In this document: positions 23,366 to 33,349 of the stretch, one piece after another
Position numbering within the stretch: position 1 is the stretch's first letter
How the letters are laid out: each line of letters begins with the position of its first letter
Assembly (NCBI GenBank): GCA_964030475.1
Contig: CAXIPT010000001.1
Span: forward strand, 9,148,086 to 9,212,085
DNA length: 64,000 nt
Source: Tethya wilhelma
Taxonomy: Eukaryota > Porifera > Demospongiae > Tethyida > Tethyidae
Direction of reading: 5' to 3'
Translations under genes and position numbers: made by a program
The notes under the pieces: generated by a model
What the model was told of the DNA's origin: nothing
Seen by the model: only the letters and a program-made list of their open reading frames with translations
Database searches by the model: none

Positions 23366-23562
23366 TTCAGAAGGAAAGCAGGCATTAGTTCGTGGAAAAA
23401 TGCTTACTTCAATAAAAATGCCGCTGCCAAATACAAGGAACTTTCCACAGATGATCGAAAGGACCTAGAACTGAAGGCAATTGAAGATAGTGAAGAAAGA
23501 ATGTCAGAAATCTGCCAATCAAAGAGTTGGACGCATATCAAAGAGAATTACAATCACTTGTG
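23366..23562 (+). CDS. Possible exon, HMG-box-like helices
   Basis: An open exon is framed by acceptor ctttcag and donor gtgagt. It reads FRRKAGISSWKNAYFNKNAA then AKYKELSTDDRKDLELKAIE, and ends NYNHL. The pattern of a Trp/Tyr-containing first helix, then e-LS-d-R-k-xLe-kA, resembles HMG-box-like or YABBY-like helices, but it is too short to be sure. An upstream frame (about 23,170-23,300) contains a similar phrase (VTSWQQYLKS), possibly a diverged duplicate. Function unknown. Confidence 0.3.
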
Positions 23563-23674
23563 AGTGCATCCACCAATAATAATTATTCATACATAACTGC
23601 ATGCCTTTTTGTTCACTATACACCTTAAGCATACATAACTTCTAGCTTGGTTCTTTATACTAGTATTAAGCTAT

Positions 23675-25147
23675 AGGTTTAATTTGGGTTCTCCACTAGT
23701 TTTACTGCAGTCAGTATAAGGTTTTGGGTTTTCTACTAGTTTTACTGCAGTAAGGTTTTTGGTTTTCTACTAGTTTTATGCAGACTGAGTTACTGTAAGG
23801 TTTTGGGTTCTCCACTAGTTTTAATGGGAAAAGGTTCTTGGGTTCTCCACTAGTTTTAGTGGGAAAGATTCTTGGGTTCTCCACTAGTTTTAATGAGAAA
23901 ATTAAGGTTCTTGGGTTCTCCACTAGTTTTAATGAGAAAAGGTTCTTGGGTTCTCCACTAGTTTTAATGGGAAAAGTTTCTAAGACTTAATTGGGTTCTC
24001 CACTAGTTTTAGTGGGAAAGGTTCTTGGGTTCTCCACTAGTTTTAGTGGAAAAGGTTCTTGGGTTCTCCACTAGTTTTAATGGGAAAAGGTTCTTGGGTT
24101 CTCCACTATAGTTTTAGTGGGAGAGGTTCTTGGGTTCTCCACTAGTTTTAGTGGGAAAGGTTCTTAGGTTCTCTAGTAGTTTTAATGAGAAAAGGTTCTT
24201 GGGTTCTCTTAGAGTAGTAGTTTTAATGAGAAAAGGTTCTTGGGTTCTCCAGTAGTTTTAATGAGAAAAGGTTCTTGGGTTCTCCACTAATTTTAGTGGG
24301 AAAGGTTCTTGGGTTCTCCACTAGTTTTAGTGGGAAAGGTTCTTGGGTTCTCCAGTGCACTAGTTATAATGAGAAAAGGTTCCTATAGGTTCTCCACTGA
24401 GTAGTTTTAATGAGAAAAGGTTCTTGGGTTCTCCACTAGTTTTAGTGGGAAAGGTTCTTGGGTTTTCCACTAGTTTTAGTGGGAAAGGTTCTTGGATTCT
24501 CCACTAGTTTTAGTGGGAAAGGTTCTTGGGTTCCCCAGTAGTTATAATGGGAAAGGTTCTTAGGTTCTCCAGTAGTTTTAATGAGAAAAGGTTCTTGGGT
24601 TCTCCACTAGTTTTAATGGGAAAAGGTTCTTGGGCTCTCCACTAGTTTTAGTGGGAAAGGTTCTTGGGTTCTCCACTAGTTTTAATGGGAAAAGGTTCTT
24701 AGGTTCTCCACTAGTTTTAGTGGGAAAGGTTCTTGGGTTCTCCACTAGTTTTAGTGGGAAAGGTTCTTACTAATAGGTTCTCTAGTAGTTTTAATGAGAA
24801 AAGGTTCTTGGGTTGTCTAGTAGTTTTAATGAGAAAAAGTTCTCCAGTAGTTTTAATGAGAAAAGGTTCTTGGGTTCTCCACTAATTTTAGTGGGAAAGG
24901 TTCTTGGGTTCTCCACTAGTTTTAGTGGGAAAGGTTCTTAGGTTCTCTAGTAGTTTTAATGAGAAAAGGTTCTTGGGTTCTCTAGTAGTTTTAATGAGAA
25001 AAGGTTCTTAGGTTCTCCAGTAGTTTTAATGAGAAAAGGTTCTTGGGTTCTCCACTAGTTTTAGTGGGAAAGGTTCTTGGGTTCTCCATTGACTAGTTTT
25101 AGTGGGAAAGGTTCTTGGATTCTCCACTAGTTTTAGTGGGAAAGGTT
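23675..25147. repeat. Minisatellite block 1, about 34-bp hairpin-bearing unit
   Basis: More than 40 head-to-tail copies of a unit ggttcttgggttctccacta plus gttttagtgggaaa. Within each unit ccacta-gttt-tagtgg is an inverted repeat with a 6-bp stem and a 4-base loop. Unit variants (ccagtagttttaatgag, ctagtagttttaatgag) are interspersed. The first 120 bp (23,675-23,815) hold units of the block 2 type with actgcagtaa. The period is not a multiple of three, so the frames through it are not coding. Confidence 0.95.
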
Positions 25148-25149
25148 CA

Positions 25150-25815
25150 TTTGTTGTGTAGAATCTTTCAAAACGCTATAGTTTCTGTGATTTGAGGCTT
25201 TTGTGCTTCCCAGAACACTTGGCTTCGAAACTGCACCCATGATCATGCCCCATGTAGTGTGCGTTATCTAGAATTACAGTTGGACCAGATATGCTCAATT
25301 GATTGTTTTTATATGCTGCAACTTGTCTCTTGACTGCATACTGCCATGATGCAGCATCATGCCATATGGCCTGTCTCAGTATGGTTCAGGCTAGCTGAAT
25401 ATAACTAAGCATTACAGGCTGTTCAAAGTTTTACCACTGGTTCAATGGATTTTCTAAACTGAGTTTTCTTAGTGAGATCATTGTACTATCGGCTAGCTGA
25501 GACCACTGCGGATCATGATTGATCATCAGTGCTAGGCCGCTGACACAGATCAGGCATACTGAGCTGGGACTTGTTTATAAGTCTCAGTACTAATGGTCTT
25601 TTGTACACATGCATGTTTATTTATGCATGCTAGTTGGCCTGCTGCATGCTTCATCACAGAGATGTGGTGGTGGCTATACGGACAGTGTCACTAATACATT
25701 GACTCATAGTACTCATACATGTAGCTATGATACACTCTTTTACACAGCATAATATGCATACAAGTGCACTAGCTAGTTGTCAATGAGTGTGCCGAGGCTT
25801 GTGCACCATCGGTGC
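25150..25815. other. Unique spacer inside the minisatellite
   Basis: About 665 bp with no unit of the array, no recognised gene and no obvious inverted ends. It could be an insertion into the array or the ancestral sequence between two arrays. Confidence 0.5.
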
Positions 25816-26862
25816 TTTCATTTTACTGCAGTAAGGTTTTGGGTTTTTCACTAGTTTTACTACAGTAAGGTATTGGGTTTTCTACTAGTTTTACTACAGT
25901 AAGGTTTTGGGTTCTCTACTATAGTTTTACTGCAGTAAGGTTTTGGGTTCTCTACTATAGTTTTACTGCAGTAAGGTTTTGGGTTTTCCACTATAAGTTT
26001 TACTGCAGTAAGGTTTTGGGTTCTCCACTAGTTTTACTGCATGCAGTAAGGTTTTGGGTTTTCTACTAGTTTTACTGCAGTAAGGTTTTCAAATTGGGTT
26101 CTCCACTAGTTTTACTGCAGTAAGGTTTTGGGTTTTCAGGCCACCAGTTTAACTGCAGTAAGGTTTTGGGTTCTCCACTAGTTTTACTGCAGTAAGGTTT
26201 TGGGTTTTCAGGCCACCAGTTTAACTGCAGTAAGGTTTTGGGTTTTCCACTAGTTTTACTGCAGTATACCGTATAGCGGGAAATTTTCGTGGGGGAAAAT
26301 TTTTGCGTTTTCGTCTTGAATAGAAATTCGCGGGGAAAATTTTCGTGGATTGCGTCTCAACTATACGTGACGACCACATACCTTACAAATTTCATGGGGG
26401 AAAAATTTCGCGGAAAGCTGCCAAACTGCGAAATTCGCAAAAATTTCCCCCCACGAAAATTTCCCGCTATACGGTATAAGTTTTGGGTTCGCCACTAGTT
26501 TTACTGCAGTAAGGTTTTGGGTTTTCTACTAGTTTTAATTTACTGCAGCAAGGTTTTCAAATTGGGTTCTCCACTAGTTTTACTGCATGTAAGGTTTTGG
26601 GTTTTCCACTAGTTTAACTGCAGTAAGGTTTTGGGTTTTCTACTAGTTTTACTGCAGCAAGGTTTTCAAATTGGGTTCTCCACTAGTTTTACTGCATGTA
26701 AGGTTTTGGGTTTTCCACTAGTTTAACTGCAGTAAGGTTTTGGGTTTTCCACTAGTTTTACTGCAATATAAGGTTTTGGGTTCTCCACTAGTTTTACTAC
26801 AGTAAGGTTTTGGGTTTTCTACTAGTTTTACTGCAGTAAGGTTTTGGGTTTTTCACTAGTTT
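25816..26862. repeat. Minisatellite block 2, about 34-bp unit with PstI-like core
   Basis: Repeats of ggttttgggttttccactag followed by ttttactgcagtaa. Here the Block 1 right arm tagtgg is replaced by tactgcagta, itself a palindrome. There are about 25 copies with small indels (cttcaaattggg and gccaccag variants). The block is interrupted by the MITE at 26,269-26,474 and ends abruptly at the single N at 26,863. Confidence 0.95.
26269..26474. mobile_element. MITE, CCGTATAGCG family, well-preserved copy
   Basis: A 206-bp palindromic element inserted in the minisatellite. The ends are CCGTATAGCGGGAAATTTTC and its exact complement, with at least 26 bp of perfect terminal inverted repeat continuing into GTGGGG, and TA on both sides. 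There is no transposase. The 69-codon frame through it is an artefact of the inverted repeat. Confidence 0.9.
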
Positions 26863-27105
26863 NGTACTAGCACATACACCTGCCTGTCAGTTCTTGAACA
26901 ACTAGCAATTGGATCTTGCTGCTCAGTCATACTTCATTTGTCCATGATTTGTCCCACATCAGGCCTGGTTAATAAATATTCAGCTTTCATTTTATGTGTG
27001 TTGTATAGCTGAAGTAACATCAATTATTGATGAACTTTAGTTGTTTGCTACATAGCAATGATAATGGCTCGCCCCTTTGATGTTCAACATCGTCACTAGT
27101 TATCA

Positions 27106-27485
27106 TATTATAAGCAAAGTTGTGTGTGTCCGTGTGTGTCCGTGTGTGTGTGTGTGTGTGTATAATGGAAGGTCACCGGAAGTGATGCGACCTCGAGCTA
27201 AAATGCTACTTTTTCTCTGGACTGTGAAAATTTCAAACTATGGAAAATGTGCCTAGAGAGCTAGCTTAGATAGTCCAAGCCTAATGTAGAATAGCAGGCG
27301 CTACAAGTATGGCTAACTTTTTTGAGATCCCTGACAAGGCTTACCAGTGGCATCAGTATCCGACAAAGAAGCGTGATATAGAAGCCAATCTTTCACAAGA
27401 GAAGCGTAGCGAGGGGAGCGCTTTCGCTTCTAGAAGTCTGCTTCTCTGTCGCTGTACACGAAACACAGCTAGCCAGAATACGAGT
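27106..27485. repeat. Dispersed 380-bp repeat, copy 2
   Basis: Homologue of 22,431-22,810, same orientation. Its 5' part carries an expanded tgtgtgtccgtgtgtg run. The copy is preceded at 27,067 by ggctcgcccc, the reverse of the GAGCGAGCC word that opens the 21,275 repeat. An AAT/ATT-rich tail follows at 27,485-27,580. Confidence 0.85.
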
Positions 27486-27599
27486 TGTAATAATTATTGT
27501 AATTTGTAATTTGTAATATTTCTGTAATAATTCCTTGTAATAATTATTATTATTATTTTTATTATTACTCATATTATTATTGTGTAAATCATACTATGC

Positions 27600-27889
27600 C
27601 GCATGCTAGTATTCATACCAGTTGGAACCGCTGCATTTTTATAACTCTCTTTTGCCTTGTGCCTAAGCTGAGTGAGACTATTATTCAATGACCTAGCTGA
27701 AGAAACACAATTTCTGCATGAATATGCAGAGAGCCCATCACCCTCACTGACTGGCACGTCAAAAGTTGTTGCTATAAGAGCTGGAACATTATTTTCAACT
27801 GAGTGTGGGGAGAACAGGAATATCATGTATTTTGCTTCCTGTTTCTTACTACAGAAACGGCATGTTAATAGATTCGTTACCACAGACAT
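27600..27889 (-). pseudogene. ZAD-like zinc-finger N-terminal exon
   Basis: The minus-strand frame reads LTCRFCSKKQEAKYMIFLFS, PALIATTFDVPVSEGDGLSA, YSCRNCVSSARSLNNSLTQL and RHKAKESYKNA. Two CxxC pairs about 50 residues apart, with a DGLSxYxCxxC centre and a helical tail, match the layout of ZAD-type zinc-associated domains found at the N-terminus of some animal zinc-finger and transposon-derived proteins. Nothing recognisable follows downstream on this strand, so the rest of the protein is missing or far away. The plus-strand frames across the same bases are shadows. Confidence 0.5.
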
Positions 27890-28034
27890 CCTCTCGTTTC
27901 ACACAGTTAGTAAAAAACGGGATCACTTGGGAACCGTTCCTGTCTTCCAGATATTTTCCATGTGGTTTATTCCATATCCGGAAAATTTTACTGAAAATTA
28001 TATGGAAAATTTTGTGCATGTGCAAACAGTGTGT

Positions 28035-28095
28035 ACCAGGCCCTCTCCCTTCTTTTGATGGGAGGAGCCTGGGTACGAGGCTAGATAACCAGTGT
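28035..28095. repeat. Inverted-repeat family CCCAGGCTC(T/C)TCCC, partial copy
   Basis: ccaggccctctcccttc, then gggaggagcctgggtacgag: imperfect arms of the short palindrome better preserved at 56,399-56,463. Confidence 0.55.
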
Positions 28096-28386
28096 TTACA
28101 ATCATGCATGTTTGAATACAAAGAGATCAGTGAAACAGTGTATATAATTGACATTGAACCAGGTATGCGATGCTCAATAGATAAAAAAGATTGTTTTGAA
28201 ATTCATAGCAACTAATGGTCAAAGCGTAATGCATGCAAGCCAAAAGTGGAAGAGTGTTGAACATGCTGGCCCGGGTAGAGAAAAGTTTGTATGTCACTTC
28301 AGTGACATCAAAGAATTAAAGAGTATAGCCAAACTGAATCAATTGTAGTGGATTTAAAAGACGGTGTGAAAGGAAATGTTACCAGC

Positions 28387-28490
28387 ATATGTGACCCAAT
28401 TTTCGAAAACAGACCAGATGTAGTAAAACTTTGTTTGTAGTAATCGGCGATTGTAGTGTAATTTGTGACGTGCGTGCGAAATTAATTTTT
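28387..28490. repeat. Dispersed repeat, copy 2 (partner at 18,480-18,592)
   Basis: Matches copy 1 from tgtgacccaattttcgaaaa through gtagtaatcggcgattgtag to tgcgaaatta. Confidence 0.75.
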
Positions 28491-28499
28491 TTGCACCAA

Positions 28500-29940
28500 T
28501 GGTAAACGATTGAACAGGCTCCATGGACTACATCTAAGTAAATAGTCACAAGAAAGCTTAATATCGTGATTGGTGCAAATGTCCATGCAGCTGACCCAAT
28601 GAAAATAGACATTTGCTGAAAATACAGAATGTGATATATAAAGGCTGCCGTGCATTTCAAAAAGACTACCGAAGAAGAATATGTTACTACGATATGAGTA
28701 TAAACAATCTGGAACAAAGTGTATATTGAAGATGTTGAAAAGAGATGAATTATTTGCACATATGCAATTTCTCATGAATGTTTTTAAAAATGTGATCAAA
28801 ATTTTCTACAATGGTGAAGTCTCTAATCTCCAGGAGATGACCATTCTACTCTTGTACACTGACCACGATACGAGTGTAAACAAGCAGAACAATTAAACCA
28901 TATATTGAAGATATCGAAATATGTCACTCTACCACGTATCAGTAGGCTATGTTAAATAATTTCAGATTTATCATAAACAATAATATAAACTATAAAAATT
29001 TCAAAAAAATANGACAAAACGACTACCATAACCCCTGCTGCGCATGCGCACCAAGGGTTAACTAGTAGTACACTGAGTGCAGTAAAAATTGCCTCGAGCA
29101 GATGTAGAGTAACCTGCCAATTCTAATTTCGGACTGTGCTATTTCTTAGTTGCCTGTGAGTGCTAGTGCTTCAAGAGTGCCGCTACAACAAGATAGGCCA
29201 TGAAAGCTATAGGTTACCTATAGGATTAGACAAAATTCAAGCCCCACCGACTTATGTGTAAGGCTTCCTGACGTCATAAAGGAAGTGTCTCAGACTCTGA
29301 AAGAGCTCAAATGTCAGACAAAAGTGCCATAATTTGGACGGCAGCTCAAAGCCTATCTAGAAACTTAATTATGCCAGAGCTACTAAATCTGGAAATCAAG
29401 ACGTTTAGTCTTCCTATACTATTGATATTCCAAGAGGGGAGCTGGTTGCATGTATCACTCTCCCAAACAAAGCCGTCATGTCATTGAGATCAAAGACACC
29501 CAACGTCGGACATCAATTATTGCTATTTTGAAGCTTTCCCCCTGGATTTAGGCTGCTAATGTGGATCGAATCAATCAGGTTTTGAGTGGACTGACATGTA
29601 GAACAGCTTATTTTAAGTTTCTGTACGTAGTTTGGGGTTGCTGTGAGCAAAATCATGGCAGTTCTGCATTTATTTATTATAATCATACCCTAGCCAAGGT
29701 CTAGACCATATCGATATGAGTGTGACTCTGAAATATTGCAAAACTACCATGATATAATTATCTACAGCGACTCCAAACTACGCATCATCAAATTCAAATC
29801 CATAACTGGAACAATTGTTGCTAAGGCATTGACACCGTTTTCATCCGGTGTTATGACTCATAATTGCATGGCTGGCTACAGTACGTACTTGCCTTGCGCT
29901 AATGTGCTCGGCAATTAATTTTTTGTGTTTATTAATCCCT
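28500..29940. other. No recognised gene
   Basis: Short frames only. The single N at 29,012 lies in an A-rich run. I see no motifs in either orientation. Confidence 0.35.
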
Positions 29941-29944
29941 CTAG

Positions 29945-30238
29945 GAATTTCTGCTGATGTCAGTAATTTCTTTGCAAATAAGGAAGTGAATAGTCTACCA
30001 TATCTATATAGTTTAGTCAGTTTGGCAGTCCTCCTTGGTGCTATTCTGGGGGCACTGTTAGCTATAGTGTTCTTGTGTATCAAGGAAGCTGAGAGTGAAG
30101 AAGATAAAGTGCTGATACAGCAGTTGCCTTATTTGGATTTGGTCTTTTTAAAGTTTGGACCTGATTGCGGTCTCATATATGACTCAGACACTCACAAAGT
30201 GTTTGCTAGTCTATCAATGAGTGGGCTTAAGTTGGAAT
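29945..30238 (+). CDS. Exon encoding a single transmembrane segment, unknown gene
   Basis: Acceptor ccctctag and donor gtaagt bound an open segment of about 98 codons. It begins GISADVSNFFANKEVNSLPY, then has a strong hydrophobic helix LVSLAVLLGAILGALLAIVF, then LCIKEAESEEDKVLIQQLPY and LDLVFLKFGPDCGLIYDSDT. A basic/acidic juxtamembrane stretch follows the helix, as in a type I or signal-anchor protein. I do not recognise the family and no partner exons are certain; the 2A-leader exon lies 2 kb downstream on the same strand. Confidence 0.35.
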
Positions 30239-30309
30239 GTAAGTCTAGCTATCTGAGACTAGTTGGTATAAGGTGGCCCTGGAGGTCACACTACGCACGA
30301 ATTTCCTAT

Positions 30310-30440
30310 CGCCAATCTTCTGACCTTTGACCCCACTCTGCACCAATCGCCAATATCTGATCTCCATTATTTTAACCTTTAAACCTGCTAAGCGCTGATC
30401 ACCAATGTCCGATCTCCAAATATTTAACCTTTGACCCCGA
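30310..30440. repeat. Degenerate tandem repeat, about 55-bp unit
   Basis: Three copies of a unit built on (a/t)cgccaat(a/c)tctgatct(cc) followed by ttttaacctttgacccc. Confidence 0.6.
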
Positions 30441-30670
30441 ACTCAAAAAATGCTGGATACAAGTCCCACAAAGTTAGCAAGACTCAGAGTGCAATAGCTT
30501 TCAAGTTTCAATGTAACTTATATAGACTTAGTAATTATTAGTTTGCAGGTTTTGAGAGCCCAAGAGAGGGATCATAATGTATAGGCCCTCTCTTTTGTGT
30601 CTGGGAACGAGGCTATATATAAAAAATTTGGCTTAGTGAATGACAGTCTGGCATAGCAGGCCCTTAAGTT

Positions 30671-31349
30671 CTCAGGTACATTAAGGCATGGGACACTCAT
30701 TAATACGAAAAAAATATGCGTACTGCCTATATATGACTTTCTGAATGACAGTGCTGTTGTCGTGGATACATGCGTACAAAGACTTTGCACGATGCTTAAC
30801 ATACTTTCACCAACATCTTGGTCATGTGACTTACCACTCATTAAATATTTTGAATTAATGAATAATTAATTAGGCGGAGCTGAAGACCTGTTTCCATGGC
30901 AACCAAACTTTTTTGTGAGAATCGACTTACCATGTACTTAATAAAATTTACCACTCCATCTTGATTACTTGTTGCCATGGTGAAATATGAAAGCCTTTCC
31001 ATTTATTGCACACCTCTTGTCACTATGTTTCAGCCAATATCTCACCATGGCAACAAGTAATCAAGACGGAGTGGCAAATTTTATTAAGTACATGGTAAGT
31101 CGATTCTCACATAAAAGTTTGGTTGCCATGGAAACAGGTCTTCAGCTCTACTTAATTAATTATTCATTAATTCATAATATTTAACGAGTGGTAAGTCACA
31201 TGACCAAGATTTTGGTGCAAGTATGTTAAGGATCATGCAAAGTCTTTGTACGCGTGTTTCCACGACAATAGCACTGTTGGTAAGAAAATTACAGGCCATA
31301 CGCATATTTTTTTATTTTAATGAGGGTCCCGTGCCTTAATGTACCTGAG
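30671..31349. repeat. 680-bp near-perfect inverted repeat carrying a mirrored start exon
   Basis: Two arms of about 315 bp (30,671-30,988 and 31,030-31,349) are reverse complements with few mismatches and a loop of about 45-60 bp. The outer ends are ctcaggtacattaaggca and its complement. Both arms contain ATGGCAACAAGTAATCAAG reading MATSNQDGV(V/A)NFIKYM straight into gtaagt: on the minus strand from 30,978 and on the plus strand from 31,047. It could be a foldback element or a head-to-head duplication of a first exon and promoter. There are no terminal TA or other clear target duplications. Confidence 0.85.
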
Positions 31350-31354
31350 TTTCC

Positions 31355-32110
31355 TGTGTACATGTAAGCTAGAGATTATAGGACCTCAGACATCGATCAC
31401 TGTCAATGCTCGATCATTATACTTACACATGTATAAGACAAACTTTATTGAACATTGCCAGCTACATAATAATATTGTGCCACGGTCAACCTGACAAGAA
31501 AATAACCTATAGCAGTTATCATTGAGGGCTGCATGACTTGTACCTGAACCCTTACTGCCAACTGTCTGCTATGACTATAAAAAACTACCCTGTGTGCATG
31601 ACTTCAAATAATAACTGATCTCCTCCTCCATTGACCAATCAACCACAGCACATATAGATCGAGTCGAATAAGTCGTATATATTATGTGGTCACAAGATTC
31701 ACTGAATTAAGCCTCCAGTAAATATGATAGGAATTATTATAACTGTGGCAACTAGATAAAAATAACATAATGTCAGGAGATTGGCGGTATAGGACATTGG
31801 CATGTGGCGCAACCTCCGTGTTACTTACCCCGCCGTGCATATATATATGTTTCTATTTGTACATGACATGTGAGCCTATACAGTGCAGTTACATGTATAA
31901 TTATGTAGTTTTATAATTGAAATTGCTGTTACAAAAATCATCTGATTTAGTTTTGCATGCCATGTTCATATTCAAAATGCTCAAGATTCTGGCCAGATGA
32001 AATTTTTTTTGGGCATAATTATTAGTGAAAACGGCTGGTATATTTGCTAGAAGCTAGGAAACATAAGTGAGTGCATGTCTTAGAAGAATTTTGGGTGTAG
32101 ATCATGATCA
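31355..32110. other. No recognised gene
   Basis: Intergenic-looking, with a short atatatat stretch near 31,845. No motifs. Confidence 0.35.
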
Positions 32111-32119
32111 TGACCTGTC

Positions 32120-32242
32120 ATGACTGTATAATTAAGTTTGATGATTTTCAAGTCTTGACATTTGTTCAATTTACTAGGTAGAGTAACAAACTCCATAAAA
32201 ATCAGCGGTTTCCAGTCGTATTTCTTCTTATATACAGGTATT
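32120..32242. repeat. Duplicated intron/upstream segment, copy 1 (partner at 32,956-33,095)
   Basis: tttgttcaattt.actaggtagagt, ctccataaaaatcagcggtt and cgtatttcttcttat are repeated at 32,956-33,095. This segment directly precedes the 2A-leader exon and supplies its splice acceptor; the second copy has lost the acceptor (ataatacggg instead of atatacag). Confidence 0.8.
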
Positions 32243-32417
32243 CGTAAGTGTGTTAAGACCATGAAAAGGGAGAAGAAACATGACATTGTACTAGGAAACA
32301 TGTGTCACAATACGTTGGGAGCAGTGTCGCTCTTCCTCCAGCTGTCCTCTATAGTGCTACTGGCAATGCTCCTCCTCCTAGCTGGAGATGTGGAGAGAAA
32401 CCCTGGACCTAAGAATG
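32237..32417 (+). CDS. Leader exon: hydrophobic signal-like segment ending in a 2A-like motif
   Basis: After an acceptor (tatatacag) the first ATG (32,261) opens a frame that reads MKREKKHDIVLGNMCHNTLG. It continues as a strong hydrophobic run (LFLQLSSIVLLAMLLLLAG) ending at DVERNPGP (last codon 32,408-32,410). D-(V/I)-E-x-N-P-G-P is the 2A consensus at which ribosomes skip the Gly-Pro bond; the split would fall between codons 49 and 50. Two codons later the exon ends in a good donor (AATG-gtgagt). Hydrophobic-leader-plus-2A arrangements are known at the N-terminus of some NLR proteins in sea urchin and sponge, and 2A also occurs in some non-LTR retrotransposons, so either origin is possible. 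Downstream exons are not identified before the Ngaro element. Read-through past the donor gives an unremarkable 30-residue tail. Confidence 0.7.
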
Positions 32418-32761
32418 GTGAGTTCTTCTTGGCGGCTGGCCCTCGTATTTTTGTAGCACTGGCCCCACAGAGATCCCTCGGCCATTCCCGTCATCACTGA
32501 TTTATCCGTAAAGAGAGGCCTTGAGTACTAGTGCAGGCATTGATGGTGCTCAAGCCTCAGTGTACTCAACTTTACCTAGTCATGACTTATTACGTGCACC
32601 ACATAGTATACATAATTTTTTATGTAAAAGTGTATCATAGCTATATGAGTGTGTGTCAAAACACTATAATCCATGTGGCCACCTATAGGCTAAAGTTAGC
32701 GATATGCATGATGATATAGCACAATTAAGTCACAGTATGCTATGACAATGGGTGGAGCAGG

Positions 32762-32953
32762 TTGTTGGTTTTGATGAACCCCCCTATTTGGCCAGCTTTC
32801 AAAAAAAAATTAGCAAGAAACACAATAGATGGAATAATTAATGCTCATAAGCAGTTTGAGAGCAAGTTGAGACCAGAAAATATAAGTGTGGATATATATT
32901 TGTACAAAACTCGCGGCAAGCAAAAGTGGACAAAAAAACTCAGGCAGGTTTAG
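32762..32953 (+). CDS. Small open frame, possible exon, unknown
   Basis: Sixty-three codons rich in Lys/Asn (PAFKKKLARNTIDGIINAHK, ENISVDIYLYKTRGKQKWTK) end in TAG. No family is recognised. It lies 345 bp after the 2A-leader donor but has no clear acceptor, so linkage is speculative. Confidence 0.2.
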   Translation: MLVLMNPPIWPAFKKKLARNTIDGIINAHKQFESKLRPENISVDIYLYKTRGKQKWTKKLRQV

Positions 32954-32955
32954 GC

Positions 32956-33095
32956 AGTCATGACTGTAAGTTTGATAATTTTCATGTCTTGACATATCGC
33001 GCATTTGTTCAATTTTACTAGGTAGAGTCTATACTCACAAAGTCCATAAAAATCAGCGGTTTCCAATCGTATTTCTTCTTATAATACGGGTATTC
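32956..33095. repeat. Duplicated segment, copy 2
   Basis: Partner of 32,120-32,242, with small indels (sequence atcgcg inserted). Confidence 0.8.
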
Positions 33096-33100
33096 TTAAT

Positions 33101-33345
33101 GGCAGTGCGGTAAAAAGCATTGGAGCAAGGTATGTCTCAGTTTCGGCACATGACTACTTCATTTTTTATGCCCAACTCTTGGCCAGCAGTCCAGTTTAAT
33201 TTGCCTGTATATAGATAATGGTACTATAGTAGTACAGATCTTTGCATTTATGGCACTGAGCTAGGATCAAGAATTAATCAAAAATGAAGTAGTCATGTGC
33301 CGAAATTGAGACATGCCTTGTTCCAATGCTTTTTACCACACTACC
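33101..33345. mobile_element. Foldback/MITE-like element, 66-bp terminal inverted repeats
   Basis: Left arm from ggcagtgcggtaaaaagcat to gactacttcattttt; right arm from aaaaatgaagtagtcatgtg to gctttttaccacactacc. The arms differ at only about six positions and enclose a 113-bp loop. It has no coding content. It immediately follows the duplicated segment, suggesting that the insertion and the duplication may be linked. Confidence 0.85.
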
Positions 33346-33349
33346 CATT

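Noticed and set aside
23711..23923. Repeating LVENPRxFxxKTSGEPKNL frame on the minus strand
   Set aside because: Translation of a 34-bp minisatellite; the period is not divisible by three and the frame is not maintained.
26289..26498. A 69-codon plus-strand frame with KFPAIRYKF
   Set aside because: It lies inside the palindromic MITE; the frame exists only because of the inverted repeats.
23675..26862. CRISPR-like appearance of the regular repeats
   Set aside because: Units are contiguous with no unique spacers, the unit itself varies, and the genome is eukaryotic; it is a minisatellite.
27672..28215. Plus-strand frames of 128 and 136 codons
   Set aside because: The first is antisense to the zinc-finger exon; the second runs through the palindromic CCCAGGCTC repeat. 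Neither has motifs.
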